Shown here: positions 18,414 through 29,986 of the stretch, piece by piece
Layout of the letters: every line of letters starts with the position of its first letter
How positions within the stretch are numbered: position 1 is the first letter of the stretch
NCBI RefSeq assembly: GCF_017526105.1
Contig: NZ_CP071839.1
Location: 6,231,001 to 6,295,000 of the forward strand
Source of the DNA: Streptomyces cyanogenus
Lineage (GTDB): Bacteria; Actinomycetota; Actinomycetes; Streptomycetales; Streptomycetaceae
Reading direction: 5' to 3'
Length of the DNA: 64,000 nucleotides
The notes under the pieces: generated by a model
Told to the model about the DNA's origin: nothing
Database searches by the model: none
Seen by the model: only the letters and a program-made list of their open reading frames with translations
Made by a program: the position numbers and the translations under genes

Positions 18414-18666
18414 GGCTGACGTCCTCGGGGGCTCGTACGAACACACGGGCGGGACCCGGCCCGCCGGTGATCACGGTACCCGCGCATCCCCTCGCTTCAT
18501 GTCACCGGCTCACACGGCCCGCCTCAGCGGCACGTGCGGTCATGACATGCGGCTCCGTCGCGCGGCCACCCCTGGAGGGGACGGCAACACCCTCCGCGAC
18601 CGGATACCCTTTGACCAGACACGCGACCCATCCCACAACAGCACACGCGGCCGAGGAGTCACCCGG

Positions 18667-19185
18667 ATGAGCACCACCCAGAGCGAGAGGCTGCGAGAGC
18701 TGCTGGAACCGCTCGTCACCTCCCAGGGGCTGGATCTCGAAGAGATCGCCGTGGACTCCGTCGGACGCAAGCGGGTGCTGCGCGTGGTCGTCGACTCCGA
18801 CACCGGGGCGGATCTGGACGCCATCGCCGATGTGAGCCGTGCGCTCTCGGCGAAGCTCGACGAGACCAACGCGATGGGTGACGCCGCGTACGACCTGGAG
18901 GTCGGAACCCCCGGCGCGGAGCGCCTCCTCACCGAGCACCGGCACTTCGTGCGCGCGACCGACCGGCTCGTGAAGTTCCAGCTCACCGAGGGCGGCGAGC
19001 TGGTCGCCCGGATCCTGGACGTCGACGAGGACGGGATCGACGTCGAGGTCCCCGGGGTCAAGGGCCGCAAGGCCACCAGCCGCAGACTCGGTTTCCCGGA
19101 GATCGCCAAGGCGCGCGTGCAGGTCGAGTTCAACCGCAAGGACGACAAGGTCAAGAAGGACATGAAGGAAGAGGAGGAGGCGTAG
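18667..19185 (+). CDS. rimP: Ribosome maturation factor RimP
   Basis: A 172-residue RimP (YhbC/P15a) homologue needed for 30S subunit maturation. It has the two-domain layout: an alpha/beta N-domain (LRELLEPLVTSQGLDLEEIAVDSVGRKRVLRVVVDSD) and a C-terminal SH3-like barrel (ELVARILDVDEDGIDVEVPG). Start is ATG 18667 with GAGG upstream; longer upstream frames are not supported. It begins the conserved rimP-nusA-ylxR-infB-rbfA-truB cluster, 2 nt upstream of nusA. A 253-nt gene-free upstream region (18414-18666) carries no recognisable feature beyond the likely promoter. Confidence 0.95.
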   Translation: MSTTQSERLRELLEPLVTSQGLDLEEIAVDSVGRKRVLRVVVDSDTGADLDAIADVSRALSAKLDETNAMGDAAYDLEVGTPGAERLLTEHRHFVRATDRLVKFQLTEGGELVARILDVDEDGIDVEVPGVKGRKATSRRLGFPEIAKARVQVEFNRKDDKVKKDMKEEEEA

Positions 19186-19187
19186 CC

Positions 19188-20174
19188 GTGGACATCGACA
19201 TGAGCGCCCTGCGGGGCTTGGTTCGGGAGAAGGAGATCTCCTTCGACCTCCTGGTCGAGGCGATCGAGTCGGCCCTCCTCATCGCCTACCACCGCACCGA
19301 GGGAAGCCGCCGACACGCGCGCGTGGAGCTCAACCGGGAGACCGGGCATGTGACCGTGTGGGCGAAGGAGGACCCCGAGGACCTCGCGGAGGGACAGGAG
19401 CCCCGCGAGTTCGACGACACCCCGTCCGGCTTCGGCCGCATCGCCGCGACCACCGCCAAGCAGGTGATCCTGCAGCGGCTGCGCGACGCCGAGGACGACG
19501 CGACGCTCGGCGAGTACGCCGGCCGCGAGGGCGACATCGTCACCGGCGTGGTCCAGCAGGGCCGCGACCCGAAGAACGTACTGGTCGACATCGGCAAGCT
19601 GGAGGCCATCCTGCCGGTGCAGGAGCAGGTGCCCGGCGAGACCTACCAGCACGGCATGCGCCTCAGGTCGTACGTCGTCCGGGTGGCCAAGGGCGTGCGC
19701 GGTCCGTCGGTGACCCTCTCCCGGACCCACCCCAATCTGGTGAAGAAGCTCTTCGCCCTGGAGGTGCCGGAGATCGCCGACGGCTCGGTGGAGATCGCCG
19801 CGATCGCCCGTGAGGCCGGTCACCGCACCAAGATCGCCGTACGGTCCACCCGGCCGGGCCTGAACGCCAAGGGTGCCTGCATCGGTCCCATGGGCGGCCG
19901 GGTCCGCAACGTGATGGGCGAGCTGAACGGCGAGAAGATCGACATCGTCGACTGGTCGGACGACCCGGCCGAGATGGTCGCGAACGCCCTGTCACCCGCT
20001 CGGGTGAGCAAGGTGGAGGTCGTGGACATGGCCGCCCGCTCCGCACGGGTGACCGTGCCGGACTACCAGCTGTCGCTGGCGATCGGCAAGGAGGGCCAGA
20101 ACGCCCGCCTCGCCGCCCGCCTCACCGGCTGGCGGATCGACATCCGGCCCGACACCGAGCAGGCCGGGGAGTAG
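19188..20174 (+). CDS. nusA: Transcription termination/antitermination factor NusA
   Basis: A 328-residue NusA, which binds RNA polymerase and nascent RNA. Layout: N-terminal RNAP-binding domain (about 1-100), S1 RNA-binding domain (YAGREGDIVTGVVQQGRDPKNVLVDIGK, about 105-175), then KH1 and KH2 (PGLNAKGACIGPMGGRVRNV, LSLAIGKEGQNARLAARLTGW). It lacks the C-terminal acidic repeats of E. coli NusA, as typical for actinobacteria and Gram-positives. GTG 19188 has GAGGAGG upstream and follows rimP by 2 nt. Confidence 0.97.
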   Translation: MDIDMSALRGLVREKEISFDLLVEAIESALLIAYHRTEGSRRHARVELNRETGHVTVWAKEDPEDLAEGQEPREFDDTPSGFGRIAATTAKQVILQRLRDAEDDATLGEYAGREGDIVTGVVQQGRDPKNVLVDIGKLEAILPVQEQVPGETYQHGMRLRSYVVRVAKGVRGPSVTLSRTHPNLVKKLFALEVPEIADGSVEIAAIAREAGHRTKIAVRSTRPGLNAKGACIGPMGGRVRNVMGELNGEKIDIVDWSDDPAEMVANALSPARVSKVEVVDMAARSARVTVPDYQLSLAIGKEGQNARLAARLTGWRIDIRPDTEQAGE

Positions 20175-20284
20175 GTCCGGGGGCCGGGGAATAGATCCAG
20201 GCCGTCCATCGCTGAGATCACGACAACAGCCGTTCGATTCTTGCCCCGAAGGGGTGAGGTCGGTACGGGGAGGTAGACTTAACT

Positions 20285-20581
20285 GTGTCTGGCCGGACGC
20301 ACACCCGAGCATGCCCTGAACGCACCTGTGTGGGGTGCCGGGAGCGGGCGGCCAAGAACGATCTCCTGCGGATCGTGAAGATCGAGGATGCGTGCGTCCC
20401 CGATCCTCGCGGTACGCTGCCCGGCCGGGGTGCGTATGTACACCCCGCCCTGGTCTGTCTCGACCAGGCGGTACGCCGCCGGGCGTTCCCGCGGGCACTG
20501 CGCGTCCCGGGACCGCTCGACACAAAGGCGTTGCGTCGATACGTCGAGCAGACAACAGTTGCCGAGCAGGCAACGCCGTAA
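20285..20581 (+). CDS. ylxR: YlxR-family RNA-binding protein
   Basis: A 98-residue YlxR/DUF448 protein, a small nucleoid/RNA-binding protein conserved between nusA and infB. Diagnostic motifs: RTCVGCRERAAKNDLLRI near the N-terminus and LPGRGAYVHPALVCLDQA in the middle. GTG 20285 with GGAGG about 11 nt upstream. The C-terminal tail is basic. Its exact function in Streptomyces is not defined. Confidence 0.93.
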   Translation: MSGRTHTRACPERTCVGCRERAAKNDLLRIVKIEDACVPDPRGTLPGRGAYVHPALVCLDQAVRRRAFPRALRVPGPLDTKALRRYVEQTTVAEQATP

Positions 20582-20692
20582 GACGAGCCGTACGGAACCC
20601 CGTGCGGCCTGGTACCTCGCGAGTCGAAAGCAGGTCGAGATTGCGATGAGCACTCGATGAGTACGCGATGAGTACGCCCATGAACTAGCGAC

Positions 20693-20713
20693 GGTCCGGC
20701 TTCAACCCGGACC
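20693..20713 (+). promoter_or_regulatory. Hairpin just upstream of infB SD
   Basis: GGTCCGG (20693-20699) pairs with CCGGACC (20707-20713) around a 7-nt loop, ending 2-3 nt before the AAAGGAG SD of infB. Upstream, from 20645, CGATGAG repeats create several ATGs, with the short frames terminating near TGATGAG. The hairpin could modulate infB initiation. Confidence 0.45.
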
Positions 20714-20726
20714 TCAAAGGAGCGAA

Positions 20727-23798
<3,072 letters not shown>

Positions 23799-23817
23799 CA
23801 CGACCGACGGTGTCCAG

Positions 23818-23853
23818 GGCTGGCCGGTGGCACGCAGGTGCCGCCGGCCAGCC
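23818..23853 (+). terminator. Hairpin terminator after infB
   Basis: 15-bp stem: GGCTGGCCGGTGGCA (23818-23832) with TGCCGCCGGCCAGCC (23839-23853), one G-U wobble, 6-nt loop. It starts 20 nt after the infB stop. Confidence 0.82.
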
Positions 23854-23997
23854 CGGCCGTTCCCTGGCGGCGGTCGCCGCCCGCGGTGCCGAAACCCTGT
23901 CGAGCCACCGGCAGGTACGCGGTACCGTTCTTGATGTCCCCGGCCACACGGACCCGGGGCCATCGATCCCGTACCGGCGGGTGAACCGGTTACACAC

Positions 23998-24291
23998 ATG
24001 TACGTGGGGACTCTGTCCTTCGACCTCCTCCTCGGCGACGTCCACTCGCTGAAGGAGAAGCGTTCCGTCGTCCGCCCGATCGTCGCCGAACTCCAGCGGA
24101 AGTACGCCGTGAGCGCGGCCGAGGTGGACCACGCGGACCTCCACCGGCGGGCGATCATCGGCCTCGCCGCGGTCTCCGGCGACGCGGCACACCTCACCGA
24201 CGTACTGGACCGGTGCGAACGGCTGGTCGCCGGCCGCCCCGAGGTGGAGCTGCTGTCCGTGCGGCGGCGCTTCCACGGCGACGACGACTGA
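23998..24291 (+). CDS. DUF503 (YlxP-like) protein
   Basis: A 97-residue protein of the DUF503 family: MYVGTLSFDLLLGDVHSLKEKRSVVRPIVAELQRKY is diagnostic, and the rest (AIIGLAAVSGDAAHLTDVLDRCERLV) fits the compact alpha/beta fold. YlxP-like genes sit beside infB and rbfA in many Gram-positives; the function is unknown. Start ATG 23998 (no strong SD). It is 40 nt upstream of rbfA. Confidence 0.9.
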   Translation: MYVGTLSFDLLLGDVHSLKEKRSVVRPIVAELQRKYAVSAAEVDHADLHRRAIIGLAAVSGDAAHLTDVLDRCERLVAGRPEVELLSVRRRFHGDDD

Positions 24292-24331
24292 CCACGAAAC
24301 GCAAGCAAGAGAAAGAACGGGAGACGGACCA

Positions 24332-24790
24332 GTGGCCGACAACGCGCGGGCTAAAAGGCTGGCGGACCTCATCCGGGAGGTGGTGGCCCAGAAGCTGCAG
24401 CGCGGGATCAAGGACCCGCGGCTCGGCTCACACGTCACCATCACGGACACCCGGGTCACGGGTGACCTGCGGGAGGCGACCGTCTTCTACACGGTCTACG
24501 GCGACGAGGAGGAGCGGCAGGCCGCCGCCGCGGGCCTGGAGAGCGCCAAGGGCATCCTGCGCTCCGAGGTGGGCCGCGCGGCCGGGGTGAAGTTCACCCC
24601 GACCCTGACCTTCGTCGCGGACGCCCTGCCGGACACCGCCCGGACCATCGAGGACCTCCTCGACAAGGCCCGGCAGTCCGACCAGAAGGTACGCGAGGCC
24701 GCCACCGGCGCCACGTACGCAGGCGGCGCCGACCCGTACCGCAAGCCGGCGGACGACGACACCGACACGGACGGCGACGCCACCGCATGA
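24332..24790 (+). CDS. rbfA: 30S ribosome-binding factor RbfA
   Basis: A 152-residue RbfA that assists maturation of the 16S rRNA 5' region. The family core (RAKRLADLIREVVAQKLQRGIKDPRLG ... VTITDTRVTGDLREATVFYTVYG ... AKGILRSEVGRAAGVKFTPTLTF) is intact. A C-terminal disordered Gly/Asp/Thr tail follows. GTG start at 24332. It overlaps truB by 4 nt (ATGA). Confidence 0.95.
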   Translation: MADNARAKRLADLIREVVAQKLQRGIKDPRLGSHVTITDTRVTGDLREATVFYTVYGDEEERQAAAAGLESAKGILRSEVGRAAGVKFTPTLTFVADALPDTARTIEDLLDKARQSDQKVREAATGATYAGGADPYRKPADDDTDTDGDATA

Positions 24791-25692
24791 CCCAGAAGCA
24801 CACCACGCCCGACGGCCTCGTCATCGTCGACAAGCCGTCGGGCTTCACTTCGCACGACGTGGTCGCCAAGATGCGCGGGATCGCGAGGACCCGCCGCGTC
24901 GGCCACGCCGGCACCCTCGATCCGATGGCGACCGGCGTCCTGGTCCTCGGGGTCGAACGCGCCACCAAGCTCCTCGGGCACCTCGCGCTCACCGAGAAGG
25001 AGTACCTGGGCACCGTCCGCCTGGGCCAGAACACCCTCACCGACGACGCCGAGGGCGAGATCACCTCGTCCACCGACGCCTCCAAGGTGACCCGGGACGC
25101 CATCGACGCCGGCATCGCCAAGCTCACCGGCGACATCATGCAGGTCCCGTCCAAGGTCAGCGCCATCAAGATCGACGGCGTGCGGTCGTACAAGCGGGCC
25201 CGCGAGGGCGAGGACTTCGAGATCCCGGCCCGCCCGGTGACCATCTCCTCCTTCGCGGTGTACGACGTCCGGGACGCGGTCGCCGAGGACGGCACGCCCG
25301 TGCTCGACCTGGTCGTGTCCGTGGTCTGCTCCTCCGGCACCTACATCCGCGCCCTCGCCCGCGACCTGGGCGCCGACCTCGGCGTCGGCGGCCACCTCAC
25401 CGCGCTGCGCCGGACGCGCGTCGGGCCGTACAAGCTGGACGCGGCCAGGACGCTCGACCAGCTCCAGCAGGAGCTGACCGTGATGCCGATCTCCGAGGCC
25501 GCCGCGGCCGCGTTCCCGCGCTGGGAGGTCGACGGCAAGCGGTCCCGGCTGCTGCTGAACGGCGTCCGGCTGGAGATCCCCGACGAGTACGCGGGCGCCG
25601 GTCCCGTGGCCGTCTTCGACCCCGAGGGCCGTTTCCTCGCGCTCGTCGAGGAGCACCGGGGCAAGGCCAAGAGCCTGGCCGTCTTCGGCTGA
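24787..25692 (+). CDS. truB: tRNA pseudouridine(55) synthase TruB
   Basis: A 301-residue TruB that isomerises U55 in the T-loop of tRNAs. Catalytic region VGHAGTLDPMATGVLV contains the conserved Asp of the GTLDP motif. Other family marks: DKPSGFTSHDVVAKMR, RLGQNTLTDDAEGE, QVPSKVSAIKIDGVRSYKRAR, SSGTYIRALARDLG, and a C-terminal region that resembles the PUA-like TruB_C. ATG start overlaps the rbfA stop. Followed by a long hairpin terminator. Confidence 0.96.
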   Translation: MTQKHTTPDGLVIVDKPSGFTSHDVVAKMRGIARTRRVGHAGTLDPMATGVLVLGVERATKLLGHLALTEKEYLGTVRLGQNTLTDDAEGEITSSTDASKVTRDAIDAGIAKLTGDIMQVPSKVSAIKIDGVRSYKRAREGEDFEIPARPVTISSFAVYDVRDAVAEDGTPVLDLVVSVVCSSGTYIRALARDLGADLGVGGHLTALRRTRVGPYKLDAARTLDQLQQELTVMPISEAAAAAFPRWEVDGKRSRLLLNGVRLEIPDEYAGAGPVAVFDPEGRFLALVEEHRGKAKSLAVFG

Positions 25693-25723
25693 GCCCCGGC
25701 CGGGCCCTGCCCGGGCCGCCCTG

Positions 25724-25774
25724 CCGTGGAGCGGCGGCCGGCCACGGGGTCGGGCCCCTGCCGCCGCTCCACGG
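25724..25774 (+). terminator. Long hairpin terminator after truB
   Basis: A 14-bp perfect stem (CCGTGGAGCGGCGG at 25724-25737 with CCGCCGCTCCACGG at 25761-25774) around a 23-nt loop that can itself fold (GGGGTCGGGCCCC-like). It ends the translation cluster. Confidence 0.8.
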
Positions 25775-25962
25775 TCCCCCCTCGGTTCCCCCACCCCTAG
25801 GGTTATCCAGCCGCCCCCGCCTATTCACCCGACCGGGCAGGCGCTCGGAGTGAACCGGGGGAGCGGAAGGGGGCGCGTTCACCGCGCGATCTTTCCCGCC
25901 GATCACCGTGCGCCTACCGTCGAGGACAGGGCACGGGGACAGCGGGCGGGGAGGTACGGCAC

Positions 25963-28900
25963 ATGGCGGGACGGGGCCCGCGCACCGGAGGCGGGCGCCG
26001 GGAGCAGGAACGGGCGTGCGGGGAGCAGCCGTCCGGGCAGTGCACGCACGGGTACGGGGACGGTGCGGCCGGCGGGCCGCGCGGGGACGGCGGAGCCCGC
26101 GCCGGCGGTGCCGCCACCGATGCCGACGCCGCCCTCGTGCGGATCCGGGACCTGTCCGGGCGCCCGCGCGGGTACGGCTTCCTCGTCGACCACCAGGGCA
26201 CCCTGCTCACCAGCCACGAGGCCGTCGACGGCCTGCCCCGGCTGGTGCTGCACGCCCCCGGGGACCGTACCTGCGTGGTCACCGCCGACGCGGTCACCCC
26301 GCTGCCCGCCCTGGACCTCGCCCTGGTGCGCACCGAGGGTCTCGGCGGGGACCCGCTGCCGCTGACCGTGCGGGAGCGGATCGACGCCGGCACCTATGTC
26401 CAGGTCGCCGCCGGCTGCTGGCGGGAGGCGCGGGTGCTGGCCGCCTCCGAGGCGACGTACACCGCCACCGACGGTTTCCACCTGCTGGACGACGTGCTGG
26501 AGCTGGCCATCGGCACGGCCGGCCGGGACGCGCTCCGGCTCGGCGGCGGAGCGGCCGGAGGACCGGTCCTGGACGCCCGTAGCGGCGCTGTCGTCGGCGT
26601 CCTCGGCACCGCCCTGCACACCGCCCAGCGCGACGCGGGCTTCGCGGTGCCGCTGCGGCCCGCCGGCGGTGCCCTCGCCGACGTCCTCGCCCGCAACGCG
26701 GCCACGGTGCCCGCCTACGGCGCCGACCTCAACCTCGCCGGCATCCTCCAGCTGACCATCACCTCGGTGGTCCAGGACGGATCCCCGGACGCCCTCACCG
26801 GCCACCCGTGCGCCGTGGAACCGCTCGAACGCGACGACGTCGCCCGGGAGTTGGCCGCCTTCACCGCCGGCGACCGGTCCGTGCTCGGGCTGGTCGGCGC
26901 CCCCGGCAGCGGCCGTACGACGGAACTCGCGGCGCTCGCCGCCCGCCGCGCCCGGGGCGAGCGGCCCGCCCCCACGCTGTGGCTGCGCGGCGCCGACCTG
27001 AAGGACACCGACGGCTCGGTGGCCGACGCCGCCCGGCGCACCCTCGCACGTGCCGCCCGGATCGTCGCCGCCTCCCGCCGTGTGCAGCCCGAGGACCTCG
27101 GCGACGTCGGTCCCGAACACCTGGCCCGCCGCGCCGCCCGGGCCGGCCGCCCGCTCCTGCTCCTGCTCGACGGTCCCGAGGAGATGCCCCCCGTCCTCGC
27201 CCACCACCTGCCCGCGTGGACCCGGGGCACGGCCGACTGGCTGCGCGAGACCGGGGCGCGTCTGGTGGTGGCCTGCCGCGAGGAGCACTGGGAACACGCC
27301 GGCAACGCGTTCGCCGCGCACCTCCTCCACACCCCCGGCACCCCGGCGACCGGCACCCCCGCCCCGACCGCCCCCGAACATCCGGCCCCCACCCCACCCG
27401 GTCCCGCGGCCCCGCCGGAAGCCACCGGTCCGGCCCACCCACCGACGGACGCCCGTCCTTCACGGACCGACGCCGAGCCGCTGCGGACGTGGAGTGGCCC
27501 CGGGAGCCCGGCCGAGGACGCCGGGAGCCTGGCGGCCGGGTTCGGGGGCTCCGACGGCGGCGCCGGGTCGACTCGGGGGGCGGGGGGACCCGGGAAGGCG
27601 GACGGTGGTGCGCCGGTGTCGGCGTCGTCGGCCGGGCGGGTGAACCCGCGCTTCGAGGCGGCGCCCCAGACCCCCGCCGACCCGCTTCCCTCCTGCGTGC
27701 GGATCGGTGACTTCACCGTCGCCGAGGGGCGGCGGGCGCGGGCTCGGTACGGGATTCCGGACCGGGTGCTCGCCGAACGGGACGAGCGGCATCCGCTGGC
27801 GCTGCGGCTGCTGGCCGAGGTCCGGGCGGCCGTCCCCGACACCCCGGTGGCCGGGCCCGTCGACCGGGACGAGGTGTTCGCGGCCTGGCTGGACCTGATG
27901 TGCCTGCGCGTCGCGGTCCGCCTCGCCGCGGCCGGCGGCCTGCGCGGTACGGCCGTACGACGGCTGGCGGCACGGGTGGCCGGGCAGGTGCACGAGGCCG
28001 CCCGGCGCAGCCTCGGCCCCGGTCAGGGCGAGCTGGACCGGGAGTCGTTCGAGGCCGTGTTCCCGTGGGGACCCGCCCCGGCCCAGCTCGGCGGCGGTAC
28101 CGGCTGGGCCTCCGCCGTCCTCGCCGAGGGCCTCCTCGTGCCGGCCGGCGGCGGCTACCGCTTCGCCCACGAGGAGCTGGCCGACTGGATCCAGGGCATG
28201 CACCTGGACCTGGACGAGGCCCTGCGGGCCCTGGTGCACCACCCCGCCGAGCCGCACGACTTCCACGGCTCCCTGCCGGTGCCCCACCACCGCGTCGGCC
28301 CCGTCGTCCAGGCCCTGCTGCTCCTCGCCCGCCAGCGGGGCCCGCGGCAACTGGCCGATCGGCTGCGGGAGTTGATCGGCGCGCTCGACCGCGACACCGG
28401 CTCCTGGTGGGCCGCCCGGCTGCTCGCCCGGACCCTGCAGCAGGTCCCGGACACCACGCCGTACACGGAGGTGCTGCGCCTGCTCGCCGACCGCGTCGTC
28501 GCCTGGCGCCGCGCCCGGCGGCCCGTACCGGCCGACTTCCGCCCCGCCTTCTGGACCGCCCTGCCCGTCCCCGACGCCGAGCGCCTGGACCTGCTGCGCC
28601 GGCTGCTGCCGGCCGACCCGGCACCGCCCGCGACCGGGGACCGCTACCTGGACGCCGCGGCCGGACTGCTCGCCGCCGCACCCGCCGTCGTACAGCCCCT
28701 GCTCACCCGCTGGTTCACCGACGAGCGCCCGCTGCCCGCGACCCCGCACGCCACCGTGGCCACCGCCGCGCAGGCGATGCTGCACACGCACCGGCACGGC
28801 GCCCTGGACGATCTGGCCGAGGTGCTGGCCGCCTGCGCGCACCGGCGCGCCGACGAGCTGCTCGCCGTCCTCGCCGAGGACGAGCCGTCGGCCGTCTGCC

Positions 28901-29856
28901 GGGCGGTCGACCGCTGGGCGCACGACGAGCGACCCGCCCGCCGCGTGGCGGCGGTGACGCACGGGCTGCGCGCGGCCCCGCACGTCCGCTCGGAGGCGGA
29001 CCGCGAGCTGTTGCGCCACGCCGCCCTCGCCCTGCTCGCCCGCCCCGCCGACTGCCCCCTGCACGGCGGCGCCCTGGCCCTGCTGGTCCGCGACCCGCAC
29101 ACCCGCGACCGGTATCTGCCCGCCGCGCTCGGCCACTTCGCCGACGGCGACCCGCAGTTCCCGCCGAGCGCCCTGGCCCCGGCCCTGACCACACACCCGG
29201 AACCGGTCCTGGAGGCCTTCGGTGCCCGCCTGAGCGCCCCGGACACCGGCGGCCCGCAGACCAGGGCGGTCCTGCGCGGCCTCGCCGAGGTCACCACCCC
29301 GGCCCTCGCCCCCCGCGTCGCCGCCCTCCTGCGCGAGGCGGTGCGGCTGCGCCCGGAGACCGCCGGGCACGTCGCCGGCCACCTCGACCGCCGCCTCGCA
29401 CAGGGCCCCACCGCCCGCCCGGTCCTGCTGCCCCTGGTCACCGGCCTGCTCGACGGCGGTCCGGAACAGCTCCGCGCGGCCCTCGCCACCGTCCTCGCCG
29501 CGCCCGGCACGCCCGCCTCCCACCCGCTCCGCCGTGAGCTGCTGGAGGTCCTGCTGGCACGGGAGCAGGACCCGGCCGTCCTGGACGCCGTCCTGCACGC
29601 GGCGGTCGAACCCGGGCGCTGCTGCGAGGACGAGGTCCGTGGCCTCGTCCACCGCACCGGCCTGCTCCTCGTCCGCACACCCGAGGGCGCCACCCGCTTC
29701 GACCGCGGCCTGGTCGAGCTGGGCCGGCACGTGCCCGGCTTCGCCGCCCGCATCGCCCGGTGGCTGGACGGCTCCCCGGACGACTGGGCCGCCCTGGTCG
29801 GCCCCGGCACCCGCCGCATGATCGAGAACCTGGCCGGCGCCCACGTACCGGCCTGA
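25963..29856 (+). CDS. Trypsin-fold plus STAND-like P-loop NTPase large protein, protease site degenerate
   Basis: A 1297-residue multidomain protein. Residues about 50-245 form a trypsin-like fold: TSHEAV (His85), PALDLALVRTE (Asp118) and GGAAGGPVLD (195-204), where the catalytic Ser of GxSGGP is Ala198, so protease activity is unlikely. Residues about 305-450 carry a P-loop NTPase: Walker A VGAPGSGRTTEL (about 311-322), Walker B LLLLLDGPEE (about 398-407) and a sensor-like RLVVACREEHW. A Pro/Ala/Gly-rich linker (about 455-560) follows, then a winged-helix-like block and a long helical, probably HEAT/ARM-like C-terminal array to residue 1297. ATG 25963 has a GGGGAGGT SD. The architecture resembles STAND-type signalling ATPases with an N-terminal protease-fold effector. 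Family name is not certain. Confidence 0.8.
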   Translation: MAGRGPRTGGGRREQERACGEQPSGQCTHGYGDGAAGGPRGDGGARAGGAATDADAALVRIRDLSGRPRGYGFLVDHQGTLLTSHEAVDGLPRLVLHAPGDRTCVVTADAVTPLPALDLALVRTEGLGGDPLPLTVRERIDAGTYVQVAAGCWREARVLAASEATYTATDGFHLLDDVLELAIGTAGRDALRLGGGAAGGPVLDARSGAVVGVLGTALHTAQRDAGFAVPLRPAGGALADVLARNAATVPAYGADLNLAGILQLTITSVVQDGSPDALTGHPCAVEPLERDDVARELAAFTAGDRSVLGLVGAPGSGRTTELAALAARRARGERPAPTLWLRGADLKDTDGSVADAARRTLARAARIVAASRRVQPEDLGDVGPEHLARRAARAGRPLLLLLDGPEEMPPVLAHHLPAWTRGTADWLRETGARLVVACREEHWEHAGNAFAAHLLHTPGTPATGTPAPTAPEHPAPTPPGPAAPPEATGPAHPPTDARPSRTDAEPLRTWSGPGSPAEDAGSLAAGFGGSDGGAGSTRGAGGPGKADGGAPVSASSAGRVNPRFEAAPQTPADPLPSCVRIGDFTVAEGRRARARYGIPDRVLAERDERHPLALRLLAEVRAAVPDTPVAGPVDRDEVFAAWLDLMCLRVAVRLAAAGGLRGTAVRRLAARVAGQVHEAARRSLGPGQGELDRESFEAVFPWGPAPAQLGGGTGWASAVLAEGLLVPAGGGYRFAHEELADWIQGMHLDLDEALRALVHHPAEPHDFHGSLPVPHHRVGPVVQALLLLARQRGPRQLADRLRELIGALDRDTGSWWAARLLARTLQQVPDTTPYTEVLRLLADRVVAWRRARRPVPADFRPAFWTALPVPDAERLDLLRRLLPADPAPPATGDRYLDAAAGLLAAAPAVVQPLLTRWFTDERPLPATPHATVATAAQAMLHTHRHGALDDLAEVLAACAHRRADELLAVLAEDEPSAVCRAVDRWAHDERPARRVAAVTHGLRAAPHVRSEADRELLRHAALALLARPADCPLHGGALALLVRDPHTRDRYLPAALGHFADGDPQFPPSALAPALTTHPEPVLEAFGARLSAPDTGGPQTRAVLRGLAEVTTPALAPRVAALLREAVRLRPETAGHVAGHLDRRLAQGPTARPVLLPLVTGLLDGGPEQLRAALATVLAAPGTPASHPLRRELLEVLLAREQDPAVLDAVLHAAVEPGRCCEDEVRGLVHRTGLLLVRTPEGATRFDRGLVELGRHVPGFAARIARWLDGSPDDWAALVGPGTRRMIENLAGAHVPA

Positions 29857-29986
29857 GCTGCACCGGGAACGTGCGCCCCGTCACAGCCCCCATGCCGATG
29901 CCGGCCCCGGGCACCCGGCATGGCACCCTTAGACCTGCACAACGAGGTCAGGACAGACACGGACAAGGGTTCGAGGAGCGGTCACA

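Noticed and set aside
27460..29844. Long minus-strand ORF opposite the STAND-like protein
   Set aside because: It is a shadow of the plus-strand gene; no domain or SD is visible.
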